Origin: Singulisphaera sp045290345 | GTDB lineage: Bacteria; Planctomycetota; Planctomycetia; Isosphaerales; Isosphaeraceae | Assembly (NCBI RefSeq): GCF_045290345.1 | Contig: NZ_CP155447.1 | Span: 2,046,001-2,110,000, forward strand | DNA length: 64,000 nt | Direction: 5' to 3' | In this document: positions 25,603 to 34,216 of the stretch, piece by piece | Layout: every line of letters begins with the position of its first letter | Numbering within the stretch: the first letter of the stretch is position 1 | The notes under the pieces: generated by a model | Told to the model about the DNA's origin: nothing | Seen by the model: only the letters and a program-made list of their open reading frames with translations | Databases searched by the model: none | Translations under genes and position numbers: made by a program

Positions 25603-26718
25603 TCAATCAACCACGCGCTGGGGCAGACACGGCTCCATCATGGGGTCGAGGTCATGATTGAGAATCAGCCGAGTCATCAACTCGCCGGTGATGGGGGCCA
25701 GGATGATGCCTTTGCGGCCGTGCCCAGCCGCGACATAAAGGCCCTCCCAGCCAGGGATAGGGCCGAGGTAGGGGAGGTTGTCGGGGGTGCCGGGGCGAAG
25801 GCCCGCCCAGGTCCGCGCCAGGGGGAGATCCCCCAGGCCGGGGACGATCCGTTCGGCCCGCGCGAGGATCTGGTGCAGGCCGGCCATGGTCACTCGCGAG
25901 TCGAACCCCACGTGCTCCAGCGTCGTGCCGACGAGCAGTGGGCCGTGTGGACGCGGGATCAGGACGAGCTCGCCGCAGAAGACGATGTGCCGGAGAGGCC
26001 GAGCCGGGGTATCGAAGGCGAGCATCTGCCCACGCCAGGGTTCAACCGGCAGGTGGATGCCCGAGCTCGCCGCCAGCGGTCCCGACCAGGCGCCGGCGGC
26101 CAGCACGACGGCGCCTGCGGCGATCTCCGTGCCCGAAGCGGTGCGGACTCCTCGACAGACTCCCCCGGAACCGAGCAGGGCCGTGACCGGCGTGTTGAGC
26201 AGGACGCGAAGTCCCTGGTCGGCCGCCGCCTGGATCAAGGCGGGGGCGAGTCGGGGGTTGTCCACCTGGGCATCGGCCGGTGCGAGCGCTCCGCCCAGGA
26301 TCGGTCCGGTCAAGCTTGGCTCGAGTTCCCGGGCCTCGGCCGCGCTCAGTCGCTGGCCCGCGGCCGGTGGGAGTGGTTCCGTGGCTAGGTCGTGGGGCAG
26401 GTGGGGGACGTCGGGATCGACCCAGACGTTGAGCAGGCCGTCCCTCCGAAAACTGAGTCCCAGGCCGGTGCGGTCCTCGATCTCGGCCACCCAGTCGGGC
26501 CAGGCCGCGAGGCCCGCTTCGGCCATGACGGTGAGCGCCGCGGGGTCGTGGCCGCTCCAGTCGGGGGCGAGCACTCCCGCGGCGGCCCAACTGGCCCCGC
26601 GGCCGACTCGACCCGCCTCAACCAGTGTGACCGTCAGCCCGCGCTTGACCAGGGACCAGGCGATTGCCCCACCGATCGCGCCACCGCCGATGACGAGAAT
26701 ATCGGACAATCGACTCAT
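25603..26718 (-). CDS. thiO: Glycine oxidase-like FAD-dependent oxidoreductase (ThiO family)
   Basis: A 371-residue DAO-family flavoenzyme. The FAD motif VIGGGAIGGAIAWSLVKRG (about 8-26), the GRGASWAAAGVLAP segment and the C-terminal GHGRKGIILAPITGELMT segment match glycine oxidase ThiO, which converts glycine to iminoglycine for the thiazole of thiamin. No other thiamin gene is next to it, so the role in thiamin synthesis is inferred from family alone; a general D-amino-acid or sarcosine oxidase is the alternative. The start at 26718 places the dinucleotide motif at the N-terminus; the longer open frame upstream is Arg/Ser-rich and overlaps the intergenic region. Confidence 0.88.
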   Translation of the reverse strand: MSRLSDILVIGGGAIGGAIAWSLVKRGLTVTLVEAGRVGRGASWAAAGVLAPDWSGHDPAALTVMAEAGLAAWPDWVAEIEDRTGLGLSFRRDGLLNVWVDPDVPHLPHDLATEPLPPAAGQRLSAAEARELEPSLTGPILGGALAPADAQVDNPRLAPALIQAAADQGLRVLLNTPVTALLGSGGVCRGVRTASGTEIAAGAVVLAAGAWSGPLAASSGIHLPVEPWRGQMLAFDTPARPLRHIVFCGELVLIPRPHGPLLVGTTLEHVGFDSRVTMAGLHQILARAERIVPGLGDLPLARTWAGLRPGTPDNLPYLGPIPGWEGLYVAAGHGRKGIILAPITGELMTRLILNHDLDPMMEPCLPQRVVD

Positions 26719-26863
26719 TGGGTTTCGTGACCGTTCGCTTTTTTGAGAGAGAGGCGACTTCGACGCAATCCGATTGGCTGCTATTCTCTTCTGCGGGGCG
26801 GCCGGTTGCCACTGCCTACTCGCCCCCGTCTTTTTTTGAGTTCGATCGACCGGGAGGGCCCCG

Positions 26864-27889
26864 ATGCGCGAAGTGACCCCCGAGACCGCCGCCGAATATC
26901 TCCGCGAGCGGGGTCGCGTGCCCGACGGTCGCGACGTCCGGGTGCAGGCGCTGGGATGGGGGGTCTCCAACGTCGTCATGCGAGTGGACGTCGCGGGCGA
27001 ACCGCCGTTTGTGCTCAAGCAGGCGCGCGAGCGGCTACGGACCAAGGCCCTCTGGATCAGCCGGCTCGAACGGATCTGGACCGAACGAGCCGCCCTCGAC
27101 CTGCTCGGCCTTGTTTTGCCGGACGGAGTGACCCCCCGCGTCCTCTTTGCCGAACCCGACGACTTTCTCTTTGCGATGACCTGCGCTCCGGACGACTCGG
27201 TCGTCTGGAAAGAGCGACTCCTCGCCGGCGAGGCCGACGTGGCGGTGGCCCGGGCCGCGGCCTCGATCCTTGGTTCCATTCATGTGGAAACGCTCGGCCA
27301 TCCCGCACTCCAGGACGGGTCGCTTGCCGAGACCGTCGTTTTTGAGCAGTTGCGGGTCGATCCGTTTTACCGGACAATTGTCCGCGCTCACCCCGACCTC
27401 GCCCCCGAGATTCACTCACTCATTGAATCATTGGCCATGCCTGTTGTGCGTACGTTCGTACATGCTGACTTCAGCCCCAAGAACATACTCGTCCATTCGA
27501 CTGGGTTGACGCTGGTCGACTTCGAGACAGCGCATGCGGGCGACCCTGCCTACGACCTGGGCTTCGTCCTGAGCCACCTGCTTTTGAAGGGCGTCCGGGC
27601 CGCCCCGGCTGATGGCTCGCTTCTGGCATTAACGCGGGTCTTTCACGACGCCTACCTCGAACGGGTGGGTGCTCGGCTCGATACGGGGCTTGTCCCCCGC
27701 GCTTGCCTCCATGCGGCGGCTTGCTCACTGGCTCGCGTCGATGGCACCAGCCCGGTCGACTATCTCGATGCCCCGAGTCAGGCGTCCGTCCGTCGGTTTG
27801 CCCGCGCGGCGCTCCGCGAACAGCCCGCGACCTGGGACGAGACGCTCCAACTGCTGGCACGAGAAATGCGACCAGCCCTTTTGGATTAG
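26864..27889 (+). CDS. APH-family phosphotransferase (aminoglycoside/choline kinase-like)
   Basis: A 341-residue small-molecule kinase of the APH/choline kinase fold. The catalytic loop HADFSPKNIL (about 203-212) and the metal motif LVDFETAHAGDPAYDLGF (about 219-236) are intact, as is the ATP-site lysine segment PFVLKQARERL near 46-56. Family members phosphorylate antibiotics, sugars, homoserine or methylthioribose, so substrate cannot be told; nothing suggests resistance. GGGAGG lies six bases before the ATG at 26864. The divergent enolase starts 59 bases after its stop on the same strand, so the two are probably co-transcribed. Confidence 0.88.
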   Translation: MREVTPETAAEYLRERGRVPDGRDVRVQALGWGVSNVVMRVDVAGEPPFVLKQARERLRTKALWISRLERIWTERAALDLLGLVLPDGVTPRVLFAEPDDFLFAMTCAPDDSVVWKERLLAGEADVAVARAAASILGSIHVETLGHPALQDGSLAETVVFEQLRVDPFYRTIVRAHPDLAPEIHSLIESLAMPVVRTFVHADFSPKNILVHSTGLTLVDFETAHAGDPAYDLGFVLSHLLLKGVRAAPADGSLLALTRVFHDAYLERVGARLDTGLVPRACLHAAACSLARVDGTSPVDYLDAPSQASVRRFARAALREQPATWDETLQLLAREMRPALLD

Positions 27890-27948
27890 TGCCCACCTTC
27901 GTCACGAAATTTCACGAACCGCCCGGCCTTGCTTTTGAGAACTTGCTC

Positions 27949-29307
27949 ATGCTCACAGTAATGAAGCTCAAAGGTCGCGAAGTCCTCGACTCACGAGGTC
28001 GGCCGACCGTGGAGGTCGAGGTCGCCGGTTCCAACGGCGAGGTGGGCCGGGCCATTGTGCCGTCGGGGGCGAGTACCGGACGGCACGAGGCAATCGAGCT
28101 TCGCGACCCTGAGAACCGGCGACACGGCGGCATGGGAGTGCTCCGTGCGGTCGGCCATGTCAATGGCGAGATCGCCGCGGCGATCCAAGGTATGGACCTT
28201 GAGGATCAGGCCGGGATCGATGCCGCCCTGGTGGCGCTTGACGGTACGGCCAACAAGGGGAGGCTCGGTGCCAACGCGATCCTGGGCGTCTCTCTGGCCG
28301 TCGCGCATGCCGCGGCCTCGGGCCGTGGCGTACCTTTATACGTTCACCTCAACCGGCTCTGGCGCAGCCGTCTCGAGCCGGGAGAGTTCGCCGAGCCTGT
28401 CTTGCCGATGCCGATGGTCAATCTGATCTCGGGGGGCCTGCACGCCGGTGCGAATCTGGACTTTCAGGATTTCTTGATGATTCCGGGGGGTGCCCCGAGC
28501 TATTCGGAAGCCCTCGAAATGACGGCGGCCATCTACCGCGCCGTGGGCGCGGTGCTTCGAGAGAAGGACATGGAAGGGGCCTTGGTCGGCGACGAGGGGG
28601 GATACGGGCCGAAGCTCTCCACCAACGCACAGGCCGTGGATCTGATTCTCGAGGCCGTGCTCGCTTGCGGCCTGGAGCCGGGGCGCGACGTCGCGATCGC
28701 GCTGGACGTCGCGGCCAGCCACTTTTACGACCCCGAGACGGCCACCTACCACCTGACCGCGGCGGGCGACGACGTCCTCGACTCGGCCGGGATGACCGCG
28801 ATGCTCGCCCACTGGGCCAAACTTTACCCGATCGTTTCGATCGAGGACGGCCTGGCCGAGGACGACTGGAACGGCTGGTCGAGCTTGACCGGGATCCTCG
28901 GTGACTCGGTCCAGTTGATCGGCGACGACCTGTTCGCAACCCAGACCGGGCGGCTCCGCCAGGGCATCGAGCGCCATGCGGGCAACGCGATCCTGATCAA
29001 GGTCAACCAGGTGGGCACCCTCTCGGAAACGTTCGACGCAATCTTGCTCGCGCGACGACACGGCTACCGGACCATCGTCTCGGCCCGTTCGGGCGAAACG
29101 GAGGACACGACCATCGCCGACCTGGCCGTCGCCACCGCCGCCGGCCAGATCAAGATCGGCTCGGTCGCACGCTCCGAGCGGCTTGCCAAGTATAACCGCC
29201 TCCTGCGGATCGAGGACGAGCTCGGCCCGACCGCCAAGTTTGCCGGTGCAACGCCGCTCCGGTTCGCTTCGGCTCGTCCAGCCGGCTTGAAACCGATCGC
29301 GAAATGA
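27949..29307 (+). CDS. eno: Divergent enolase (phosphopyruvate hydratase family)
   Basis: A 452-residue enolase-family protein. Conserved parts include VPSGASTGRHEA (about 37-48), GDEGGYGP (Glu216, yeast Glu211), metal ligands Asp253, Glu299 and Asp326, the catalytic base Lys351 in IKVNQVGTLSET, and Lys402 in GQIKIGS. Two usually invariant positions differ: the residue matching yeast Glu168 is Asp174 (FQDFLM), and the one matching yeast His373 is Ala379 (SARSGE instead of SHRSGE). It may be a slow enolase, or a paralogue acting on another 2-hydroxy acid phosphate. It lies directly downstream of an APH-type kinase. ATG at 27949 or 27961 is possible. Confidence 0.85.
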   Translation: MLTVMKLKGREVLDSRGRPTVEVEVAGSNGEVGRAIVPSGASTGRHEAIELRDPENRRHGGMGVLRAVGHVNGEIAAAIQGMDLEDQAGIDAALVALDGTANKGRLGANAILGVSLAVAHAAASGRGVPLYVHLNRLWRSRLEPGEFAEPVLPMPMVNLISGGLHAGANLDFQDFLMIPGGAPSYSEALEMTAAIYRAVGAVLREKDMEGALVGDEGGYGPKLSTNAQAVDLILEAVLACGLEPGRDVAIALDVAASHFYDPETATYHLTAAGDDVLDSAGMTAMLAHWAKLYPIVSIEDGLAEDDWNGWSSLTGILGDSVQLIGDDLFATQTGRLRQGIERHAGNAILIKVNQVGTLSETFDAILLARRHGYRTIVSARSGETEDTTIADLAVATAAGQIKIGSVARSERLAKYNRLLRIEDELGPTAKFAGATPLRFASARPAGLKPIAK

Positions 29308-29342
29308 GCCCCGCCATATCAATCCGCTCGTTCGCTCCGTCC

Positions 29343-31229
29343 TTACCTTTCGAGATCTTCCGGGGCGGCGTCAAACGCGTTGTGGAAGGGGAGGTGGTCG
29401 AACATCACGGTGGCCGAGATGCCGAGTCCCTCGCACTGGAACCACGCGCCGACGGGCAAGAACAGGATTTCTCCGGGAACGAGGAGAACATCGTGGATTT
29501 GAGGCTCATCCGATGAAAGTGAGGATGCGGGGGGCCTACTCGTGCCGTCGGGCTGTACGAAGCGGCCCTTGTGGTCCTGAATCAGCGGGAGATCCCACGA
29601 ATGGGCGAACGTGATCTGCGTTTGCCCCAGCACCTGGGCCAGGAAGCGGTTGACCGGATTGCGTTGAGGGGGAATGATGGCGCCGACGCCGCCAAGCCGG
29701 AACGATACCGAATTGGATTCGCAGGGATCTAGATATTCGGGGATTGCGCCGATGTCATTCCTGAGCTCGGCCAGCGCCGTCATGTTGGAGGAGCCCACGT
29801 CGGCCGAGAGAACGGAGCCATCGGCCCTGTCGCCTTGGCGAAGCATCGCGAGGTAGTCGACCATGGGCATGTGTTGCCGCTTGGCAGGACGAGCGAGCTC
29901 GCGGTCGTCGCCGAGATCGCGGCCAAGCTCAACTTCGATATGCCGGTCGCCGAACCGCTCCGAGAAGGAGTCAAGACTCCAGCTCCGGAGCGCCGGCCAG
30001 TCCTCCATCATGCCGGTGATGATGACGGGACGATTCGTGCTGAAGTATCGCTCGAGCCAATCACCGCGCGTGAGTTGATGTTGCCGCTCGATCGTGCCGG
30101 ATTCCGGGCGAAGCCGCTGGAGCTTGCGATAACTGGCGAGCAGCCAATCGCGTTTCTTGAGCCGATTCCGTAACCGCTGGGTTCCCCAAAAATAGGGACT
30201 CTGAATCGCACGCGAGATTTCGAGAGAGGCTTCGTTTTCGGAGATACCCCGGGCGATCAGCACGTCTTCGAGCTCGACAGCCGAAGCGCCAAGGATCAGG
30301 TTCTCGGCGATCCAGCACCGCCATTCGTCGTCCACTCGATGGACCGGTTTTACGTGATTGGGGCCTACTACTGTATAAGAGATGACTTGCGTTTCATGGT
30401 TCTCGGGATTCAATGTGTTGATTGTATGGAGTTCGAAAGGTCGGTAGAGTTTCGTGGTGATCTTGTTGAGTTTTTCCGCGTCCGGGCGAGTCGATTGGCG
30501 CGTGTGAGGGAGAGGCTCTACGTCTTCGAAGAGGTAGTGCGAGAGGACGTTGGTGACGTCGCCGTGAGCGACCAACCCCTTCAGAACGCCTTGCTGGATG
30601 TCGGGGAATGGGCAGAGCGTCACCTGATCGGCGAGGGCCAGTCGGTGGGCATGAATCGTGTTGAGGTGGACGGCGTCGTAGTGGTCGTTGCCGGGCTGGG
30701 TGCCGAAGAGGATGTACGCGCGGCCGTTGAATCCTCTGTCTTCGATCAGGCGGGGGACATCGTATTTCCTGGCCGTAATCAGGTCGGGGAGCTCGTTCAA
30801 TTCGTGTTGCCAGCGCCGGTCGTGATACCGTTGCAGTTCGTCGGCGATGAGGTGAGCCGGAGGTTCGAGGGCCACGATCCGGCTCGCGCCGAGGAGGACG
30901 CCAAAGACAAGGGCGGCGTGGCCGCCGACCCCTTCGCCAAAAGTGATGACTTCGCTCGGCGCGAACTCGACGATCATCGATTGCAGAGCCGAACTCGTCG
31001 TCTCGATGGAATCACCCAGCCCAGTTGCGCCGCGGTAGAAACCTGCTCGGCCTCGATCTTGAAGGAGAATGTGGCCGAACGGACGACCGCGATTTTGGGC
31101 GATCCGCTCGAAGAGATTGGCATGATCGAGCGGTTCGCCCGGCGTCTGGGATTGGCCGAATACGATCACGAGCGGTCCGCCTCGAGCGGTTCTCCCTTCG
31201 GTCCAAGTCCGTTCACGATGCTGGTCCAT
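29343..31229 (-). CDS. Fusion of alpha/beta-hydrolase-like and JmjC/cupin_8-like domains, both active sites lost
   Basis: A 628-residue protein from the ATG at 31229 (AAGGAGG upstream; an ATG at 31289 is also open). Residues of about 15-245 align with the neighbouring alpha/beta hydrolase, but the nucleophile motif GQSMGG reads GEGVGG (Ser becomes Gly100) and the region of the catalytic His reads IQQG instead of SDHP. Residues of about 296-620 align with the neighbouring JmjC oxygenase (DDEWRCWIAENL, NRPVIITGMMEDWPALRSW), but the HxD iron motif HHD reads QRN (522-524) and the distal His is Phe597. All three iron ligands and the hydrolase Ser are therefore gone. It probably serves as a scaffold or regulator. 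It is the last gene of a leftward run starting near 37 kb. Confidence 0.88.
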   Translation of the reverse strand: MDQHRERTWTEGRTARGGPLVIVFGQSQTPGEPLDHANLFERIAQNRGRPFGHILLQDRGRAGFYRGATGLGDSIETTSSALQSMIVEFAPSEVITFGEGVGGHAALVFGVLLGASRIVALEPPAHLIADELQRYHDRRWQHELNELPDLITARKYDVPRLIEDRGFNGRAYILFGTQPGNDHYDAVHLNTIHAHRLALADQVTLCPFPDIQQGVLKGLVAHGDVTNVLSHYLFEDVEPLPHTRQSTRPDAEKLNKITTKLYRPFELHTINTLNPENHETQVISYTVVGPNHVKPVHRVDDEWRCWIAENLILGASAVELEDVLIARGISENEASLEISRAIQSPYFWGTQRLRNRLKKRDWLLASYRKLQRLRPESGTIERQHQLTRGDWLERYFSTNRPVIITGMMEDWPALRSWSLDSFSERFGDRHIEVELGRDLGDDRELARPAKRQHMPMVDYLAMLRQGDRADGSVLSADVGSSNMTALAELRNDIGAIPEYLDPCESNSVSFRLGGVGAIIPPQRNPVNRFLAQVLGQTQITFAHSWDLPLIQDHKGRFVQPDGTSRPPASSLSSDEPQIHDVLLVPGEILFLPVGAWFQCEGLGISATVMFDHLPFHNAFDAAPEDLER

Positions 31230-31352
31230 CTCGCCCCCTCCTTCGGAATTCTCGACAACGGGGCAAGCCACCCGTTTCTGTCGCTTCACTCATTAGAGCG
31301 GTTGACCCACGAGTCGATCGCCGAGGTGTTGCGAGCGACGTAGCGAGTTCGA

Positions 31353-32189
31353 TCATGACGTTCCTGCGGTCGAGGCCGCGGGCATGGGCTCGTTGACCGG
31401 CGGATCGGGTACGAGCCGGCTGGCGAGCAGGTCATCGATTTGGTGGTGCTCGATCAGCCAATGGACGACGGGGTGGTCCGACTCGGGGTAAGGGAACAGA
31501 GTGACGCTCGGGAGCCGGGCCAGCCTCAAGGCGTGGATCGCGTCGAGGTTGCCGGAGACGCCGTCGTCGCGTCCGGGATGTGTGCCGAAGATGACGTGCA
31601 GTTCCCCCTGGTAATGGAGCGCCTCGCCGAGCTGCGGGAGGTCGAGGTAGGCCGACTTGGGGGGATCGGCCTGCAAGGCTTCCATCACCGGCAGGAACCG
31701 GCGATCGCCGTAGAGAATGGCTTCCGATGGGTTCAGGTGGGACAGCGGCCCGAACGCAACAATTCGATCCGTGGCCAGGAGCATGCCGAACATGATCGCC
31801 GCATAGCCCCCCATCGACTGGCCGATGGTGATGACCTCGCTTGGGCCGATCGAGCGGATCAAGGACCGAAGGGTGGCCGCGACCTCATCCACATGCGCAC
31901 CCAAGCCGGGGACGCCACGGTGATACCACGCATTCGCAACGTCGCGGATCAGCAGTCGATTGAACCGGATTCCGAATCGCGCTTCCAGCCGCTTCGTTCG
32001 CCCGAAGAACTCAAAGTTCGGTACGCGGTTCCAGTCGTTGAATCCAAAGCTGATGAGGAGGGGACGTCCGGGATAGACCCGATCGATCAGGCAGCCGATT
32101 CCCGGATTCGCTCGGGCGGATTCGACTGCGGCATTGGTCAGTTCAGGCACGTCCCGGAGTTGCGGGGCACCCGGTGGGATTCGTCCCAT
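31353..32189 (-). CDS. Alpha/beta-hydrolase-fold protein
   Basis: A 278-residue cytoplasmic protein. Its nucleophile elbow is EVITIGQSMGGYAA (Ser125). A likely catalytic His sits in the YPESDHPVVHW segment near residues 233-243, and an acidic residue probably lies in GTHPGRDDGV. It has no signal peptide. It starts six bases after the stop of the HExxH gene, so translation is likely coupled. The N-terminal half of the next gene is a copy of this fold that lacks the Ser and His. Its substrate is unknown; the context with a JmjC oxygenase suggests a joint job, such as hydrolysing an ester or peptide bond on the same target. Confidence 0.82.
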   Translation of the reverse strand: MGRIPPGAPQLRDVPELTNAAVESARANPGIGCLIDRVYPGRPLLISFGFNDWNRVPNFEFFGRTKRLEARFGIRFNRLLIRDVANAWYHRGVPGLGAHVDEVAATLRSLIRSIGPSEVITIGQSMGGYAAIMFGMLLATDRIVAFGPLSHLNPSEAILYGDRRFLPVMEALQADPPKSAYLDLPQLGEALHYQGELHVIFGTHPGRDDGVSGNLDAIHALRLARLPSVTLFPYPESDHPVVHWLIEHHQIDDLLASRLVPDPPVNEPMPAASTAGTS

Positions 32190-32195
32190 AAAGAC

Positions 32196-32951
32196 CTACT
32201 CGCCTCCCCAGAGTGTTGCGAGCAGCCCGAACATCTTGGGGTCATGCCGACTCAACTCCGAGCGCACATAGGGATAGAAGTCGTTGGTGCCGAAGAATGC
32301 TTCACTACTCTCGGCGAAGTATTCCATCGGGTTGGTGGCTGCATAAGCCTTGTCGTCCTTACCGTTGATTCGGAGCACGGACTGATAGATCTGGGCCGTT
32401 TTCGCCTGTTCGTAGAGAGTTTTGATCTCGTCGTTGTCAAAGCCGTGGTCGAGGAACTGGTGGTGGTAGCCGTGGGCCAGCTCATGGAGGACCATCCAAG
32501 GCTGATCGAGTGTCCATGAAAGAAAATTGCGAGCGTTGGATAGCTCGACGCAACCTGCCTTCTCGGGATTCATCCCGTGTTCGCGGAGCCAGTTGGCGTC
32601 GGGGTGGTAAGCCATACAAGGGGTATGGGACTCACGCTCCTCGACCCAGATGCGGATCCGCTGAAGCTGCTCAACCGCCTTGGCCGGGACTCTTCGCGCA
32701 ACCTGGAAAAGTTGATGTCGCAACAACATCAGCGTTCGTTCGGCGAGCTCGGGTTCGTTTTGGATCAGGTCCTTACTGACCAGGACCGGCCAACCTTCGA
32801 CCCGCCTCATCTCGTAGCGGTCGGTAGGAGGGTAGGGGGGCGACGCGACTTCCGGCCCGGCCGGGGCTGGTCCGGTGGCTACCAGAGCAAGGCAGGTTCC
32901 CAACAATAGAAGAGTCGGGTTTGAAAAGCGAGATCGTTTAGAGATGGTCAT
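32196..32951 (-). CDS. Secreted HExxH putative metallopeptidase
   Basis: A 251-residue protein with an N-terminal signal segment (about 12-31, TLLLLGTCLALVATGPAPAG). HELAH at residues 156-160 followed by NPMEYFAESSEAFFG (Glu214 as a candidate third zinc ligand, over 50 residues on) has the layout of gluzincin-like zinc peptidases. The HELAHGYHHQFL stretch is typical of active sites. I do not recognise a named family. It lies 41 bases after the JmjC gene and six before the hydrolase gene. Being exported, it could process the surface protein encoded at the head of this run. The ATG at 32951 has no ideal ribosome site. Confidence 0.82.
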   Translation of the reverse strand: MTISKRSRFSNPTLLLLGTCLALVATGPAPAGPEVASPPYPPTDRYEMRRVEGWPVLVSKDLIQNEPELAERTLMLLRHQLFQVARRVPAKAVEQLQRIRIWVEERESHTPCMAYHPDANWLREHGMNPEKAGCVELSNARNFLSWTLDQPWMVLHELAHGYHHQFLDHGFDNDEIKTLYEQAKTAQIYQSVLRINGKDDKAYAATNPMEYFAESSEAFFGTNDFYPYVRSELSRHDPKMFGLLATLWGGE

Positions 32952-32992
32952 GGCGGCAATATTATTCCTCGGTCCCTTGCAGGTTTCTTTGC

Positions 32993-34174
32993 TCAGACCG
33001 CGTGATAGGTCGTGTAGAAGCTGGAGAAGTCGTTGTCGAAGACGAAGCTGATAAAAGAGACGGTCACGGAGATGTCGATTCCTTCCACGAAGTGCATGCA
33101 GCCGACGGGAAGAAAGAGGATCTCGCCCCGTTCGAGGATGCATTCGTGGATCTGCGGCTCGTCGAACGCCGCGTCGGGCGTCGGGGCCATGAAGCGGCCA
33201 TCGCGCTTCGAGTAGCAATGGAAGTGATTGCTCATCAACGGGATATCCCAGGAGGGCGCAATTTTGACTCGCTTGCGGCCAATCACCTGGGCCATGAAGT
33301 TGTTGGTGAGATCGTGGTGGAACGGCGTGATCGTGCCGGCCGGACCCATCCAGAAGAAGCCGCTGAGTCGCCCCTGACTCTGGTTGCTCTGTTCCCCGAG
33401 ATATTCGGGAATCTGCACGATATCGTCCCAGAGTTCGGACAACACATTCTTGTTGTTGGAATTGTTGTTGGCCGTCAGATAGAAGTCGTTGGTGTTTTCT
33501 GCGTTGCGAACCATCTCGACGAAGTCGGCCATTCTGAGTTTGCGGGTATATTTCTCGCGTTCAATCTCATAATTCTCGCCCGCGGTGCGGCCGAACTGGA
33601 CCTCGATTTCGCGGTCACCGAAGGTCTGCGAGAAATAGTCGAGATTCCACTTCCGCATGGCCGGCCAGTCGTCCATCATGCCGGTGATGATCACCGCGCG
33701 GTTGGTGCTGTAGTACTGATCGAGAAATTCTCCGCGAGAGAGTTTGTGTCGTCGCTCAATGGTTCCCGATGCCCTGTGGAGACGGTTGAGCTTACGGTAG
33801 TTGCTAAGTTGCCACTCTCGCTTCTTGAGACGATTACGTATGAGGAGGGTCCCCTTTAAATAGGGGCTTTGTGCGGCCAGGTCGACCTCGCGAGTCGCCT
33901 CCTCGCGAGGGATTCCATCAGCAATCATTGACTCGATGATGCTTTCGGGGGGCAGTTCAAGCGTCAGGTTTTCCGCAATCCAGCGACGCCATTCGTCGTC
34001 GACCCGGCCAGGCGCCGGATCGATGAGGCTGTCCGGGTTCAGGTTCGAGCCCATTGCCGAGGGGGCAAGGCTGACCTGGGTGGCCTTTGATTCCGGTAGT
34101 GGTTCGGTTTTCGATGGTTGCATGGCTGGAAAAGTGGGCTGGAGGAATGAAGTGAACTCTTGGTTTGTCTTCAT
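32993..34174 (-). CDS. JmjC/cupin_8-type Fe(II)/2-oxoglutarate oxygenase
   Basis: A 393-residue cupin-like protein of the JmjC group, close to asparaginyl and other protein hydroxylases. The RAVIITGMMDDWPAMRKW segment (about 159-176) is a hallmark of cupin_8 proteins. Iron ligands are complete: His286-x-Asp288 in TPFHHDLTNNF and His361 in LPVGCMHFVEG. An N-terminal helical region (about 55-140) containing DDEWRRWIAENL and a basic RNRLKKREW stretch is shared with the dead fusion protein downstream. It would hydroxylate a protein or peptide residue using oxygen and 2-oxoglutarate; the target is unknown. No signal peptide. Confidence 0.88.
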   Translation of the reverse strand: MKTNQEFTSFLQPTFPAMQPSKTEPLPESKATQVSLAPSAMGSNLNPDSLIDPAPGRVDDEWRRWIAENLTLELPPESIIESMIADGIPREEATREVDLAAQSPYLKGTLLIRNRLKKREWQLSNYRKLNRLHRASGTIERRHKLSRGEFLDQYYSTNRAVIITGMMDDWPAMRKWNLDYFSQTFGDREIEVQFGRTAGENYEIEREKYTRKLRMADFVEMVRNAENTNDFYLTANNNSNNKNVLSELWDDIVQIPEYLGEQSNQSQGRLSGFFWMGPAGTITPFHHDLTNNFMAQVIGRKRVKIAPSWDIPLMSNHFHCYSKRDGRFMAPTPDAAFDEPQIHECILERGEILFLPVGCMHFVEGIDISVTVSFISFVFDNDFSSFYTTYHAV

Positions 34175-34216
34175 GTGAGGAGGCCCCAGAGAGTCATTCC
34201 GTGAGCCCCCGTGGAA

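Noticed and set aside
26719..27279. N-terminal extension of the glycine oxidase-like protein
   Set aside because: The extra 187 codons are Arg/Ser-rich, overlap the opposite-strand kinase gene, and put the FAD motif far from the N-terminus.
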